Assembly: GCA_964396385.1 (NCBI GenBank)
Contig: CAYNFH010000018.1
Location: forward strand, 1 to 49,150
DNA: 49,150 nucleotides
Origin: CAYNFH01 sp964396385
GTDB taxonomy: Bacteria; Armatimonadota; Chthonomonadetes; Chthonomonadales; CAJBBX01
Direction: 5' to 3'
Part shown: positions 41,902 to 49,150 of the stretch, piece by piece
Layout: each line of letters starts with the position of its first letter
Position numbering within the stretch: position 1 is the stretch's first letter
Notes under the pieces: generated by a model
What the model was told of the DNA's origin: nothing
What the model saw: only the letters and a program-made list of their open reading frames with translations
The model's database searches: none
Program-made: the position numbers and the translations under genes

Positions 41902-43172
41902 TGCGCGTCCTCCTCGACCGGCACCCGCACCCGCCCGATGACGAGATTGAGAGTCACCGACTTGAGCAGAAGGCTTAGCGCTTCCGACCGACGCTCTTCG
42001 GCCCGTGTCTTGGCTGCAGAACGTTCGATCATACTTGCGATCCTCTGTTGATCCTCAAGTGGGGCAACTGGAATCTGAAGCTTGTAAAGCAGCTCCGCGC
42101 TGAGGTTGGGTTGATGCGCTCCATGAGCTAGCGTCCGCACCCGGGAGTACCCCTGTTCTAAGCAGCAGTACAAGAACGCAGCGGTTACACCGCGGAGCTC
42201 TACGAAGGCGGCACATGCCTGATTCAATGCCGAGTCAATGCCAAGAACAGATACCCGCCCGCGGGTGACTCCTTGGCCGTACATCGCCATGACAACCGTC
42301 CCCGCGGGAACGATTCGCGCACTCGAGTTCGCCAGTCCGGCGGAGCTGATCGTCTCGTCGGTTGAGCGTATGACCGAGTAGTTGATCTCGCCGGTCTTCA
42401 ACCAAGGTATTCCGCCATTCCAATAGTCCGGCCGGTCGCGCCTTGGGGTGCCACCCGACACGATCCGACATACGGATGACAGCGGCTTGACGTCCCATGA
42501 GGCCGGAATGGCACCGATCTCTGTATTCTTAACGACCACCGACGTAGCCTGCTCTACCGACACAGCGCCGTAGCGAAACAACTGGCGGGCAATGCTCTTC
42601 TTCAGTTCCCTGGCTGCGATTAGTGCTTGCTCCGTTGCCTCCCTGGCTTGCTGAACCGCCCGAATCGCCCCGGTGATCGCGCGCTGTTCCGCCAGCGGTG
42701 GCAGATGGATCATGATGGTCTCGAAGTCTCGCGGCGACACAATTCTCCGGCGTTCCACCGTCGTCGACATTCGCTTCCGGTATTCCGCGATGAGAGCAGG
42801 GGTCTTCAAGAGCAGATCGAGGAAGGCTGGCTCGGCGCGACTCGCATCTATTCTCCATACATTGTAGATAGGGCTCACTGCGCCGCAGTCATACCTGTGC
42901 AAGACCGCGATCACGCCCTCGTCCATCGGGAAACCGTAGACCAGTTCGCCACGCCTGACAAGCTTATAGGCCGATACATCGGCGCTGGCGACCCTATTGT
43001 CAAACCGGTGACTCTGTAGTACGAGCCCTTTGTCTCGCGTCATGGATAGAACGGGGATAGAAGAGGCTCGGGACCGGCCGACTCGTTCCGCTACCGGCGT
43101 CACGATTTCGCCCAGCTTGACCTTCGGCCATCGCGACTCCGACCCGGTGGATGGTTCGGGTCCGGTTCTCAC
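41898..43172 (-). CDS. hsdS: Type I restriction enzyme, specificity subunit
   Basis: The 424-residue chain has the usual two target-recognition domains. The first (about 15-165) ends in IMIHLPPLAEQRAI, followed by the helical spacer EQALIAARELKKSIARQLF. The second (about 215-380) begins WDVKPLSSVCRIVSGGTPRRD and ends in LQIPVAPLEDQQRIA before the second helix. The two domains bind the halves of a bipartite target, which cannot be predicted from the sequence. It overlaps hsdR by 4 nt at its 3' end and the ASCH gene by 4 nt at its 5' end. Confidence 0.95.
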   Translation of the reverse strand: MRTGPEPSTGSESRWPKVKLGEIVTPVAERVGRSRASSIPVLSMTRDKGLVLQSHRFDNRVASADVSAYKLVRRGELVYGFPMDEGVIAVLHRYDCGAVSPIYNVWRIDASRAEPAFLDLLLKTPALIAEYRKRMSTTVERRRIVSPRDFETIMIHLPPLAEQRAITGAIRAVQQAREATEQALIAARELKKSIARQLFRYGAVSVEQATSVVVKNTEIGAIPASWDVKPLSSVCRIVSGGTPRRDRPDYWNGGIPWLKTGEINYSVIRSTDETISSAGLANSSARIVPAGTVVMAMYGQGVTRGRVSVLGIDSALNQACAAFVELRGVTAAFLYCCLEQGYSRVRTLAHGAHQPNLSAELLYKLQIPVAPLEDQQRIASMIERSAAKTRAEERRSEALSLLLKSVTLNLVIGRVRVPVEEDAQ

Positions 43173-43585
43173 GCTGAGACCTCCAGGGCGGCCTCGGCCC
43201 AGTCCGAATTGCTCAACAGACAGATTGGCAGATACTCGAAGCTCTGCGGTGCACGCCTGTCGGCCTTGAACTGGTCGAGATCGGCGGGCTCCGCAAGTAC
43301 GGTGAGCTTTCCAAGCTCAATGCCCACAGCTCGCGATGCCCCGAGGAAGTATCCGTCGTATTCGGGCCGGCTAAGGCCGGCGCAGCCGGAACACTGCTCC
43401 CATAGCAGTGCCGGGTCGGCGTCCACGACCCGCACAACTTCCGCCCAGCCCACAACTTTACCAACCGGCCGACAAGCATAAACCAGGATGTGTGAAACTG
43501 CCCGCCTGAACCGCACTCTCCGGAACTCCCATTTTTTCTCGCCGCTCAGGATTCGCCCGGCGTACTCTGGACGAATCGACAACAA
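43169..43585 (-). CDS. ASCH-domain protein
   Basis: The product has about 138 residues. The ASCH signature LSIRPEYAGRILSGEKKWEFRR opens the protein (given here as SIRPEYAGRILSGEKK then WEFRR), followed by ILVYACRPVGKVVGWAEVV. ASCH domains have a PUA-like fold. Some, such as E. coli YqfB, hydrolyse N4-acetylcytidine, and others are thought to bind RNA. The best start is the TTG at 43585, because GGAGAGG lies exactly 5 nt upstream. The 57-codon upstream extension of the frame overlaps the PIN-GNAT gene. The stop overlaps the hsdS start. Being next to a GNAT-containing protein is suggestive, as an acetyl-group writer and eraser could be paired. Confidence 0.82.
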   Translation of the reverse strand: MLSIRPEYAGRILSGEKKWEFRRVRFRRAVSHILVYACRPVGKVVGWAEVVRVVDADPALLWEQCSGCAGLSRPEYDGYFLGASRAVGIELGKLTVLAEPADLDQFKADRRAPQSFEYLPICLLSNSDWAEAALEVSA

Positions 43586-43587
43586 GG

Positions 43588-45045
43588 CTACCTCTCCAGT
43601 CGCCTCACTATCCAAGCCTTTGCCTCTCCTCTCACCCGGGTGATCGTCTGCGGAGGCCCTGCCAGTACGCCGGACTCGAGCATGGTGTGGAGCGAGACCG
43701 GTTGCACCGGTACAGGGCAGTGCCGGAACAGGATTGCGAGCGTCTCCCGCCGGCACATCCGCCCGATCTCACCTGCGCTGTAAACCGTTCGGGGCATGAC
43801 CAACTCTTGGATCTCACTCGCGCTCTGGGACCTGATCGCCTGCTCCGCCACACCGATGTTGGTAATGGCCCGCGTATCGTCCGAGCGGTAGAACAGCAGC
43901 ACCGAACCAGGACCCACATGCCTGTTGTTGGAATGACACAGGTAAGCTTTCTTCAGAGTGTTCCCAAACGCTTGCTCGCCCGGAAAGAGCGAGCGCTGTT
44001 TCTCCCACTCAGGAAAGAGCATCCTGTGGTAGGTCGGGAGGATCGGCACGATAAAGAGATCTGGCCGCTCCATGTCTAGCACGTACGGACCGAAGCGTAC
44101 GTGAAACGCCAGCGGATCCCGCGCCAGGCGATCCTCCGAAGTTGGCGCAAGTGGTTTCGAGAGCCTGATCTCCCCGCTCGGTTCGTGCCCGGCTTCCTCA
44201 AATCCGAAGTCTTCCAGCAGGTGGATTAGCTTCGCGTACTTTGGAAACACGGTTACGTACACGTCCGCGTGCCCATTTTCCCGGGCATACCCGAAAACGG
44301 CCTTCAGTAAGAGCTCGCCATACTTGCGGCCTCCGTGCCCTTCGGAAACCTTGAAGCTGCAGAGCTTTAGCGTCTTGTCTGGCGCGAATACGTCTTTACT
44401 CTCCGTCTTCACGATTGCGACGCCGGCATATCCGGAGCCCGAGTCGATCACCCATGTCTGGCGGTGTTCCAGCTTGCACTTCTCCAGCCAGGCATCGAAG
44501 TTGCCATAGTCCTCCCGGAAGCTGTCGAAGATTGGATCCTCCCTCAGCTCATAAGCCCGCATCTCCACCACCGCTGGCGGAGGCACAGTGCCTCGATCAG
44601 CAAGGGATGAGAGGTACAGGACCGCATCATCCAACGACAGGACGCGACCCGGAATGCCTAACCGGCGCGCCCACCGATGTACGCCGTCATCGTTCGAGAC
44701 CAAGTAGTCGACCGCGCCGCACGATAGGGCAGCTAAGAGCTGGTAGTCGACCCAGTCGTTCGAGCTCTTGTCCGGTTCAGTCAGAATGGCGCTCAGGTGC
44801 TCTGGCATGGGTGGGCTAGATGGCAACGGAGCATACTTGCCGAGCAGAGCAAGACGGAGCGAACGCCTCTGTTCGTCCGAGTCGTGCCCAATATCCAGCC
44901 GCTGAGCCGGGTGTACAAACAACTGGAATCCGAGCTTGTTGCAGAGACCTGCGAGCTCAGTCGCGCGCGGCATGTTCACGTGGACGTCCGCGAACCCCGT
45001 GGGCTCAAGAGGTATGTAGATGTTGGTATCGAGCAGAAGTTTCAT
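43588..45045 (-). CDS. PIN - GNAT - PUA/EVE-like fusion protein
   Basis: The product has 485 residues. Residues 1-150 are a PIN-type RNase domain with MKLLLDTNIYIP (D6) and later acids in SSNDWVDYQLLAAL and YLVSNDDGVHRWA. Residues about 180-295 form a GNAT acetyltransferase domain, with LKLCSFKVSEGHGGRKYGEL as the acetyl-CoA-binding segment. Residues about 305-485 form a third domain with YLCHSNNRHVGPGSVLLFYR, a PUA/EVE-like pattern. PIN-GNAT fusions are a known but little-studied group of toxin-like proteins. It lies between hsdM and hsdS in one transcript, directly before the ASCH gene (stop and start within 5 nt). It is likely an RNA-targeting effector or a modification enzyme tied to restriction. 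Confidence 0.82.
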   Translation of the reverse strand: MKLLLDTNIYIPLEPTGFADVHVNMPRATELAGLCNKLGFQLFVHPAQRLDIGHDSDEQRRSLRLALLGKYAPLPSSPPMPEHLSAILTEPDKSSNDWVDYQLLAALSCGAVDYLVSNDDGVHRWARRLGIPGRVLSLDDAVLYLSSLADRGTVPPPAVVEMRAYELREDPIFDSFREDYGNFDAWLEKCKLEHRQTWVIDSGSGYAGVAIVKTESKDVFAPDKTLKLCSFKVSEGHGGRKYGELLLKAVFGYARENGHADVYVTVFPKYAKLIHLLEDFGFEEAGHEPSGEIRLSKPLAPTSEDRLARDPLAFHVRFGPYVLDMERPDLFIVPILPTYHRMLFPEWEKQRSLFPGEQAFGNTLKKAYLCHSNNRHVGPGSVLLFYRSDDTRAITNIGVAEQAIRSQSASEIQELVMPRTVYSAGEIGRMCRRETLAILFRHCPVPVQPVSLHTMLESGVLAGPPQTITRVRGEAKAWIVRRLER

Positions 45046-45124
45046 GGCGCGAACTGGCGGGTGCGTCCCGGCATCCGCGGTACGTGGCCAGAATTACCTG
45101 GCGCTTCCAACCGGGCACTGGACG

Positions 45125-45580
45125 TCAGATCTTCCATCCCTCGGCGCGGAACAGGTCCAGCAAGCCGATGCACGGGACCTTCATCGATTTGCAGACGTCC
45201 GGAATCTTGGGCCTCGTTGGCTTGGAGCTCTCCGCAGTGACGACGGTGAGCCCACGCACTTGGGCAAGCGCGATGACGAACGGATCGGAGGCGCCGTGCC
45301 CGGTGTTCAGATTTACCAGAGAAGGAAATGACCCGAGGATTGCCGTGGCGGCCGCCTGGATCGGCTGGTCAAGCGAGATGAACAGGTGCGGCCTCGCCTT
45401 AGCCCACTTCAACAGCTCATCCTGCTTCTTCTCCAGGTCAGCAAGCACTTCGTCCGCCGCCAGAAGCTTGCCGTCCACGAGAAGTTGATCGATCCGGTCC
45501 CACACGCTTGGAAAAACGTCAGGCGCATAGACGCGAACCCAGGCTTCTACCAGGCCGCTCGTGTCCAAGCTGTAAGCCAC
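45125..45580 (-). CDS. DUF4411 PIN-like toxin
   Basis: The 151-residue protein has the DUF4411 layout: YSLDTSGLVEAWVRVYAPDVF at the start (D6), ADEVLADLEKK in the middle, GHGASDPFVIALAQ near residue 100 and a VPDVC-type end. These acidic residues correspond to the PIN active site of an RNase toxin. The GTG start overlaps the stop of the XRE/ImmA gene by one base (TAGTG), so the two are translated together as antitoxin and toxin. A gap of 79 nt to the PIN-GNAT gene follows. Confidence 0.86.
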   Translation of the reverse strand: MAYSLDTSGLVEAWVRVYAPDVFPSVWDRIDQLLVDGKLLAADEVLADLEKKQDELLKWAKARPHLFISLDQPIQAAATAILGSFPSLVNLNTGHGASDPFVIALAQVRGLTVVTAESSKPTRPKIPDVCKSMKVPCIGLLDLFRAEGWKI

Positions 45581-46743
45581 TAATGGGGCTCCGGTGCGGC
45601 CGAATGTTGGCGTACGATCTCCCGAATTCTGTCCAGGTGTTTCAGATTGACGCGAAGGTAGTCCGAGAACTCGCTGGCAGTAATCTTGCCCTCATCGTAT
45701 GCTTCGGAGGCAAGCCGCGATAGGAGCGGGCCCGCCGTCGTGACCGCCAGATTGGCCCGAGGAGGTCCACCTGACGACTTCTTAGGTTGTTGCTGCCTGA
45801 ACTGTGCGAGATAGAATGCGCGACGCCGTCTGTACTGCGCGTCGGTCATCCGACCAGCCTTCACCAGCCGGCGAGCGATTGTCTCTCGGCTCACACCGAA
45901 CCGGTGAGCCGCGCTGACAATCATGGAGTCATCCGGCTGGCCCGGGGGCACGAATTCGAGAAGCTGCTCTCTAGGGACGAGTACGGCTCCGGCCACATTG
46001 TTGCAGAACTGCTCGACCGGATCGTTGATGATTCCGGCCGGAGCCACTACATCGCAAACACCGCTCGCCCCCAGTGCCAGATGTGCGAACTCGTGGAGCA
46101 TGGTGAACGTCCGCGCTAGGAGATGATCTTTGATGTTGAGAACGACGGCGCCAAGGGGGCGGTCTGTCAACGAGAACCCCCGCATCTCTTCGAGCGGCAC
46201 TCGCTCCGCTTGCATCACGAGCGCGCCCCTTTCCTCGAGCGCTCGTCGCCAGCGCGCGAACCACGCACGCGCATCAGATTCAGGCTCACTGCCGTTTACG
46301 CCCAAAAACCTCCCTGCCTCCAGCCCGACCTGCTCCGGGTCATCAGAGAGGCTGGCGGTAAACTGAAGCTCGGTCGGAGGCTCACCCAGATCTTCCATGA
46401 GATCGAGCGCGGCCTGCCGGCGATACCGGGCAGTGCGGATAGCGTAGCGAAGCTCGGGCGAGAGGTCGCGCCGAGCTTTGCCGGGCAGCTTTCGGAAGTC
46501 GTGGATCGGCGGCTCGGCGTCCGGTACAGACGGTAGGAAAAAGGCGGCAACAGGCCTCTTGTAGATCTGCGCGATGGAGCGGAGCTGCGCCAACGTGGGC
46601 CGGCTCATCCCGACCTCCCACGACGAAAGCCGCACCTCCTGCACGCCCAGTCGCCGCGCTGCCTCCGCGCGGGAGTACCCGCCGGTCTCTCTTGCCCACA
46701 CCAGCACGTCCGGGTTGACAAACGCCTCGGTTCGAGTGCTCAT
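45580..46743 (-). CDS. XRE-HTH and ImmA/IrrE-type metallopeptidase protein
   Basis: The product has 387 residues. Residues 12-70 form an XRE helix-turn-helix (YSRAEAARRLGVQEVRLSSW and LAQLRSIAQIYKRPVAAFF). Residues about 150-260 hold the ImmA/IrrE zinc peptidase with HEFAH at 217-221. The C-terminus has a second helix-rich region with HRFGVSRETIARRL. This two-domain form is the usual partner of DUF4411 toxins, acting as DNA-binding antitoxin and possibly protease. A clear promoter lies immediately upstream, and the ATG is only 10 nt from the -10, so the mRNA is probably leaderless. Confidence 0.92.
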   Translation of the reverse strand: MSTRTEAFVNPDVLVWARETGGYSRAEAARRLGVQEVRLSSWEVGMSRPTLAQLRSIAQIYKRPVAAFFLPSVPDAEPPIHDFRKLPGKARRDLSPELRYAIRTARYRRQAALDLMEDLGEPPTELQFTASLSDDPEQVGLEAGRFLGVNGSEPESDARAWFARWRRALEERGALVMQAERVPLEEMRGFSLTDRPLGAVVLNIKDHLLARTFTMLHEFAHLALGASGVCDVVAPAGIINDPVEQFCNNVAGAVLVPREQLLEFVPPGQPDDSMIVSAAHRFGVSRETIARRLVKAGRMTDAQYRRRRAFYLAQFRQQQPKKSSGGPPRANLAVTTAGPLLSRLASEAYDEGKITASEFSDYLRVNLKHLDRIREIVRQHSAAPEPH

Positions 46744-46752
46744 AGTAAATTC

Positions 46753-46781
46753 ATTGTACGCAATCCGTTAGGGGCACCCAA
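46753..46781 (-). promoter_or_regulatory. Internal promoter for the XRE/ImmA gene
   Basis: On the minus strand TTGGGT (46776-46781) and TACAAT (46753-46758) are 17 bp apart, a near-consensus sigma70 promoter. The expected start site falls about 3 nt before the ATG at 46743. CCTAACGGAT lies in the spacer (46763-46772, read on the minus strand) and recurs upstream of hsdM at 48488-48497. It is a candidate binding site for the XRE domain. Confidence 0.75.
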
Positions 46782-46805
46782 GACCGGGCAGCTCCGACGG
46801 GCTCG

Positions 46806-48401
46806 TCACGCCAATCCCAGGCTCTCGAGAACTTCCTTCAGCCGCCGGTCCGCTTCGGCGCGCTCCTCTTCCGCCTCCCGTAGGAGTACGACGGCCTCCT
46901 CCAGCGGCAGCACGTCCTCCGCCTGTCCGGTGGAGACGTAGCGGCTCGGTGACAGGTTGTAATCGTGGCCGGCCACCTGCTCCCGTGTGAGCACGGCGCT
47001 CAGGCCCTGCTCCGCAGTCCGGCCCTGGAACGCCGCCGTGATGCGGTCGACATGCTCTTCCGTAAGCTCATTCTTTGGCCGCCCCTTGCGGAAGAGCTCC
47101 GACGCGTTGATCACCACCACCTCGTCCGGCTGGGGGTTGCCGCGCCGGAGGACCAGGATAATCCCGGGCGCGGTCGTGTTGTAGAAGAGGTTTTCCGGAA
47201 GGAGGATGACGCCCTCTACCAGTCCGGCTTCCACCACCTTCTTCCGGATGTCGCGCTCCCGATTGGAGCCGGTATTGCCGCTGCCGCGGGACACGGCGCC
47301 GCTGTCCAGCACCACCGCCATGCGGCCCGTATCCCGCAGCGAGGCCAGCATATGCTGGATCCAGCCCCAGTCCGCGCTGGAGTTGGGAGGGTAGCCGTAG
47401 ACGAAACGGCCGTATGCGTCGTTCTTATAGGTCGTCTCCGAGAAGACATCCTGGTTCCACATGGGATTTGCGGTAACGCGGTCAAACGCGCGCAGCCCGC
47501 CCTCCGCGGTGAGGAAGCGCGGATGGTTCATGGTGTCCCCGCGCGCGATCTCCGCGGACTCCATGCCGTGGATGAAGACGTTCATCTTGGCCATGGCGAA
47601 CGTGGCGGGGAGTATCTCCTGACCATACAACCGCAGAGGTGGAACGTTTGGCGGCAGCTCCCGGTGGCCGTTGACGGTAACGCCATGGTTCTCGAGGAGC
47701 CGGAGGTGAGACTTAATGAGCAGGCCGCCGGAACCGCAGCAGGGGTCGTACACCTCCATTCCGGGCTGTGGATCCAGGAGCCGGGCCAGGAGCATAGCCA
47801 CTTCCCGGGGCGTGTAGAACTCCCCGGCGCTCTGGCCGCCGCCCTCTGCGAACTTGCGCAGCAGGTACTCGTAGGAGTCGCCTACAATGTCCGCCTGCAC
47901 GTCGTGCAGGCCCAGACGGTGGCGAGTCAGCGTCTGCATCACCTGGGAGAGCTGGTCATCGGAGACGATGCGCTCCCCCGCATGCGTTACGTTGAAGTCC
48001 AGAGTCTCCAGCACGTCGGATAGCCTTGGGTTCTGCTTCGCTAAGGCGCGCATAGCGTCGGTCAGGCGCTGCCCCAGCCCCACAGTGGTCTTCAGCAGCT
48101 CGCCCCACCGCGATACTATGGGCAGATAGAAGCGTACGAGACTATGGTCCTGCTCCGCAAGCTGCCGCGCTACCTCTTCCGAGCCGAGCTCCTGGCCCAG
48201 CCTGGCAATCTCATCGTCGAATACGTCCGACACCCGTTTGAGGAAGATGAGCGGGAGGATGTAGTCCTTGTACTTGGGGGCGTCTACTGGACCGCGGATC
48301 TTGCAGGCTGCCTCCCAAAGCCAGGTGGCGATGGTAGCGCGATCCAGCGTCTTGGAGCCGGGCAGGTACGGGGTCGTTTCGTCTCTAACGAGCTTGGCCA
48401 T
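46806..48401 (-). CDS. hsdM: Type I restriction-modification DNA adenine methyltransferase
   Basis: The 531-residue M subunit has an N-terminal HsdM helical domain (TIATWLWEAACKIRG, YILPLIFLKRVSDVF). The methyltransferase core has SAGEFYTPREV, motif I DPCCGSGG (219-226) and YGQE. Motif IV is NPMW (312-315) instead of the usual NPPF/Y. I recall NPMW-type forms in some HsdM lineages, so activity is not excluded. It methylates adenine in the target and makes the MTase (M2S) and REase (R2M2S) complexes. ATG at 48401 is taken as the start; a TTG ten codons upstream is possible, and neither has a clear Shine-Dalgarno. It is the first gene of the island. Confidence 0.95.
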   Translation of the reverse strand: MAKLVRDETTPYLPGSKTLDRATIATWLWEAACKIRGPVDAPKYKDYILPLIFLKRVSDVFDDEIARLGQELGSEEVARQLAEQDHSLVRFYLPIVSRWGELLKTTVGLGQRLTDAMRALAKQNPRLSDVLETLDFNVTHAGERIVSDDQLSQVMQTLTRHRLGLHDVQADIVGDSYEYLLRKFAEGGGQSAGEFYTPREVAMLLARLLDPQPGMEVYDPCCGSGGLLIKSHLRLLENHGVTVNGHRELPPNVPPLRLYGQEILPATFAMAKMNVFIHGMESAEIARGDTMNHPRFLTAEGGLRAFDRVTANPMWNQDVFSETTYKNDAYGRFVYGYPPNSSADWGWIQHMLASLRDTGRMAVVLDSGAVSRGSGNTGSNRERDIRKKVVEAGLVEGVILLPENLFYNTTAPGIILVLRRGNPQPDEVVVINASELFRKGRPKNELTEEHVDRITAAFQGRTAEQGLSAVLTREQVAGHDYNLSPSRYVSTGQAEDVLPLEEAVVLLREAEEERAEADRRLKEVLESLGLA

Positions 48402-49150
48402 GGGTCGTTCGCGTGCGGGAAAGGCAGCCAACCAGAAAGTTCGGGTATGGCCTAATTCGTCCCTGCGTCGCAGTGATTCCTCCCGCTCCTAACGGATGGC
48501 GCGGTCCCAGACGCCACCGCGCCTGGTATGCATTGAATCTCGCCTACACCGTCAACCGCTCCCCCCGTTCCGGAGCTCCAGCGCCCGCGCCAGGTACGCG
48601 TCCTTGTCGAACTCCGGATGCCGCCCAAACGCCGCCTCCCCTTCCAGCGGCGACCATGGCCGCACTGGCGGCGGCCGAGCGAGCCCGGGCCGGCTGGGGT
48701 GACGGCCCGCCGCGCGTCCTGCGCCAGGTCTCCGCCTGAGGCCTTACGGACTACGAGGTGACCAGCTACACCAACCGGCGAGACAACCGCCCTGCCGTGG
48801 CCGCCCCGTCCACGTTGCGCTTCCGCAGCCGAAGTGAGCCGTCTAAATGCAAGCCATGTCGTTATGATACCCGCCAGCTTCAGTCACACAACGTCAAGCC
48901 GCATACGAAATGCTGATGCTCCGCCTTCAGTTGGTCCTACCAGCCCCAATTCTGTGACGCGTCACCAAATTCGCACTATTGGTCCTAAACCCGCCCCTCG
49001 CGCACCTCGGCCGGCTTCGGCCAGGTTCTCTTCCAAAACCGCCAGGGGCTGTAGGGGCCCGGCGCCGTCCCGGCCTATCTGGCGGCCCAAATTTGAGCAG
49101 CGCTGCTCAAATTCGGACTGTCGGTACTATTCTTGTGCCGCGGCCCAAAA
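48402..49150. other. Region upstream of hsdM: possible gene relic and palindromes
   Basis: On the minus strand 48552-48660 an open stretch reads SPLEGEAAFGRHPEFDKDAY and ends in a TGA at 48552. It looks protein-like but has no start and no family that I recognise. Around 48948-48972 and 49090-49113 are two similar units, each a palindrome followed by an AAATTCG-ACT-type stretch. The second is a perfect 24-nt palindrome. A CTGTAGGGG hairpin copy lies at 49049-49075. I find no clear hsdM promoter. Confidence 0.5.
49090..49113. repeat. Perfect 24-nt palindrome
   Basis: AATTTGAGCAGC is followed directly by its complement with no loop. The flanking AAATTCGGACTG resembles AAATTCGCACTA after a GTGACGCGTCAC palindrome near 48953, so the two are copies of one element type. 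Confidence 0.85.

Noticed and set aside
48552..48700. Possible C-terminus of a minus-strand gene
   Set aside because: The stretch looks protein-like, but there is no start, no known motif and only about 36 codons. It is mentioned only under the intergenic region.
1..49150. tRNA, rRNA, riboswitch or transposase genes
   Set aside because: I looked for cloverleaf-like segments, rRNA signatures and DDE or HUH transposase motifs and found none that I could support by eye.

Overview
The window is a high-GC bacterial chromosome segment that is dense with dispersed short repeats. Several traits together suggest Armatimonadota or a similar deep-branching, repeat-rich phylum: AAA_35-type ATPases fused to a BTAD regulator and to a WD40 propeller, NHL-type lipoproteins with D-D-M-x-G-x-N repeats, Gfo/Idh oxidoreductases, a prepilin-like gene, and short phased repeats between many genes. 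No rRNA, tRNA or marker gene fixes the taxonomy, so this placement is inference. Secreted lipoproteins, a CsgG homologue and a C-terminal aromatic beta-barrel protein point to a cell with an outer membrane.

Layout. 1-6175: household and sugar genes (partial DegT/DnrJ aminotransferase, ruvC, a membrane protein with a proline-rich tail, a Gfo/Idh/MocA oxidoreductase, a GT39-like membrane glycosyltransferase and two tandem DUF3147 proteins). 6265-15125: envelope and secretion genes (an S10 serine carboxypeptidase, two lipoproteins on the + strand, and a minus-strand CsgG - lipoprotein - TPR/beta-barrel operon). 15393-34416: a surface-protein region organised around a BTAD/AAA_35 regulator (17152-18957) and an AAA_35/WD40 membrane protein (19042-22728). 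It also encodes an exported CxxCH protein, an Asp-box propeller protein, a prepilin-like protein, a lipoprotein propeller and two very large exported proteins. 34864-37689: a lipoprotein hydrolase and a DEAD-box RNA helicase. 37690-38456: mostly repeats. 38457-48401: a minus-strand defence island, in which a type I restriction-modification system (hsdM, hsdS, hsdR) is interrupted by an XRE/ImmA-DUF4411 toxin-antitoxin pair, a PIN-GNAT-PUA-like fusion and an ASCH protein, followed by a SprT/YgjP-like metallopeptidase and a frameshifted hicB.

The strongest candidate for an undescribed system is a regulon in the 15-26 kb region. Four promoters (15393, 22779, 24639, 25942) each carry four direct copies of a TTCRCG-like hexamer spaced exactly 11 bp. 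In each the last copy ends 9 nt before the -10 position. This is the geometry known for SARP/BTAD regulators, and a BTAD regulator lies in the middle of the set, downstream of one of the four promoters. Three of the four are fused to a strong terminator whose T-tract forms the first operator copy, so one compact cassette ends one gene and starts the next. One cassette was duplicated together with the tail of the WD40 gene.

A second unusual feature is a family of 7- or 8-bp phased repeat arrays. They are arranged as long imperfect hairpins around a CCGGAATCCG-like core. Most are intergenic, but two sit in frame inside genes (the AAA_35/WD40 gene and the DEAD-box helicase gene). Others supply a start codon, a stop codon or the sequence next to a start codon. 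CTGTAGGGG-type hairpins and another exact 27-bp repeat also make up part of the helicase N-terminus.
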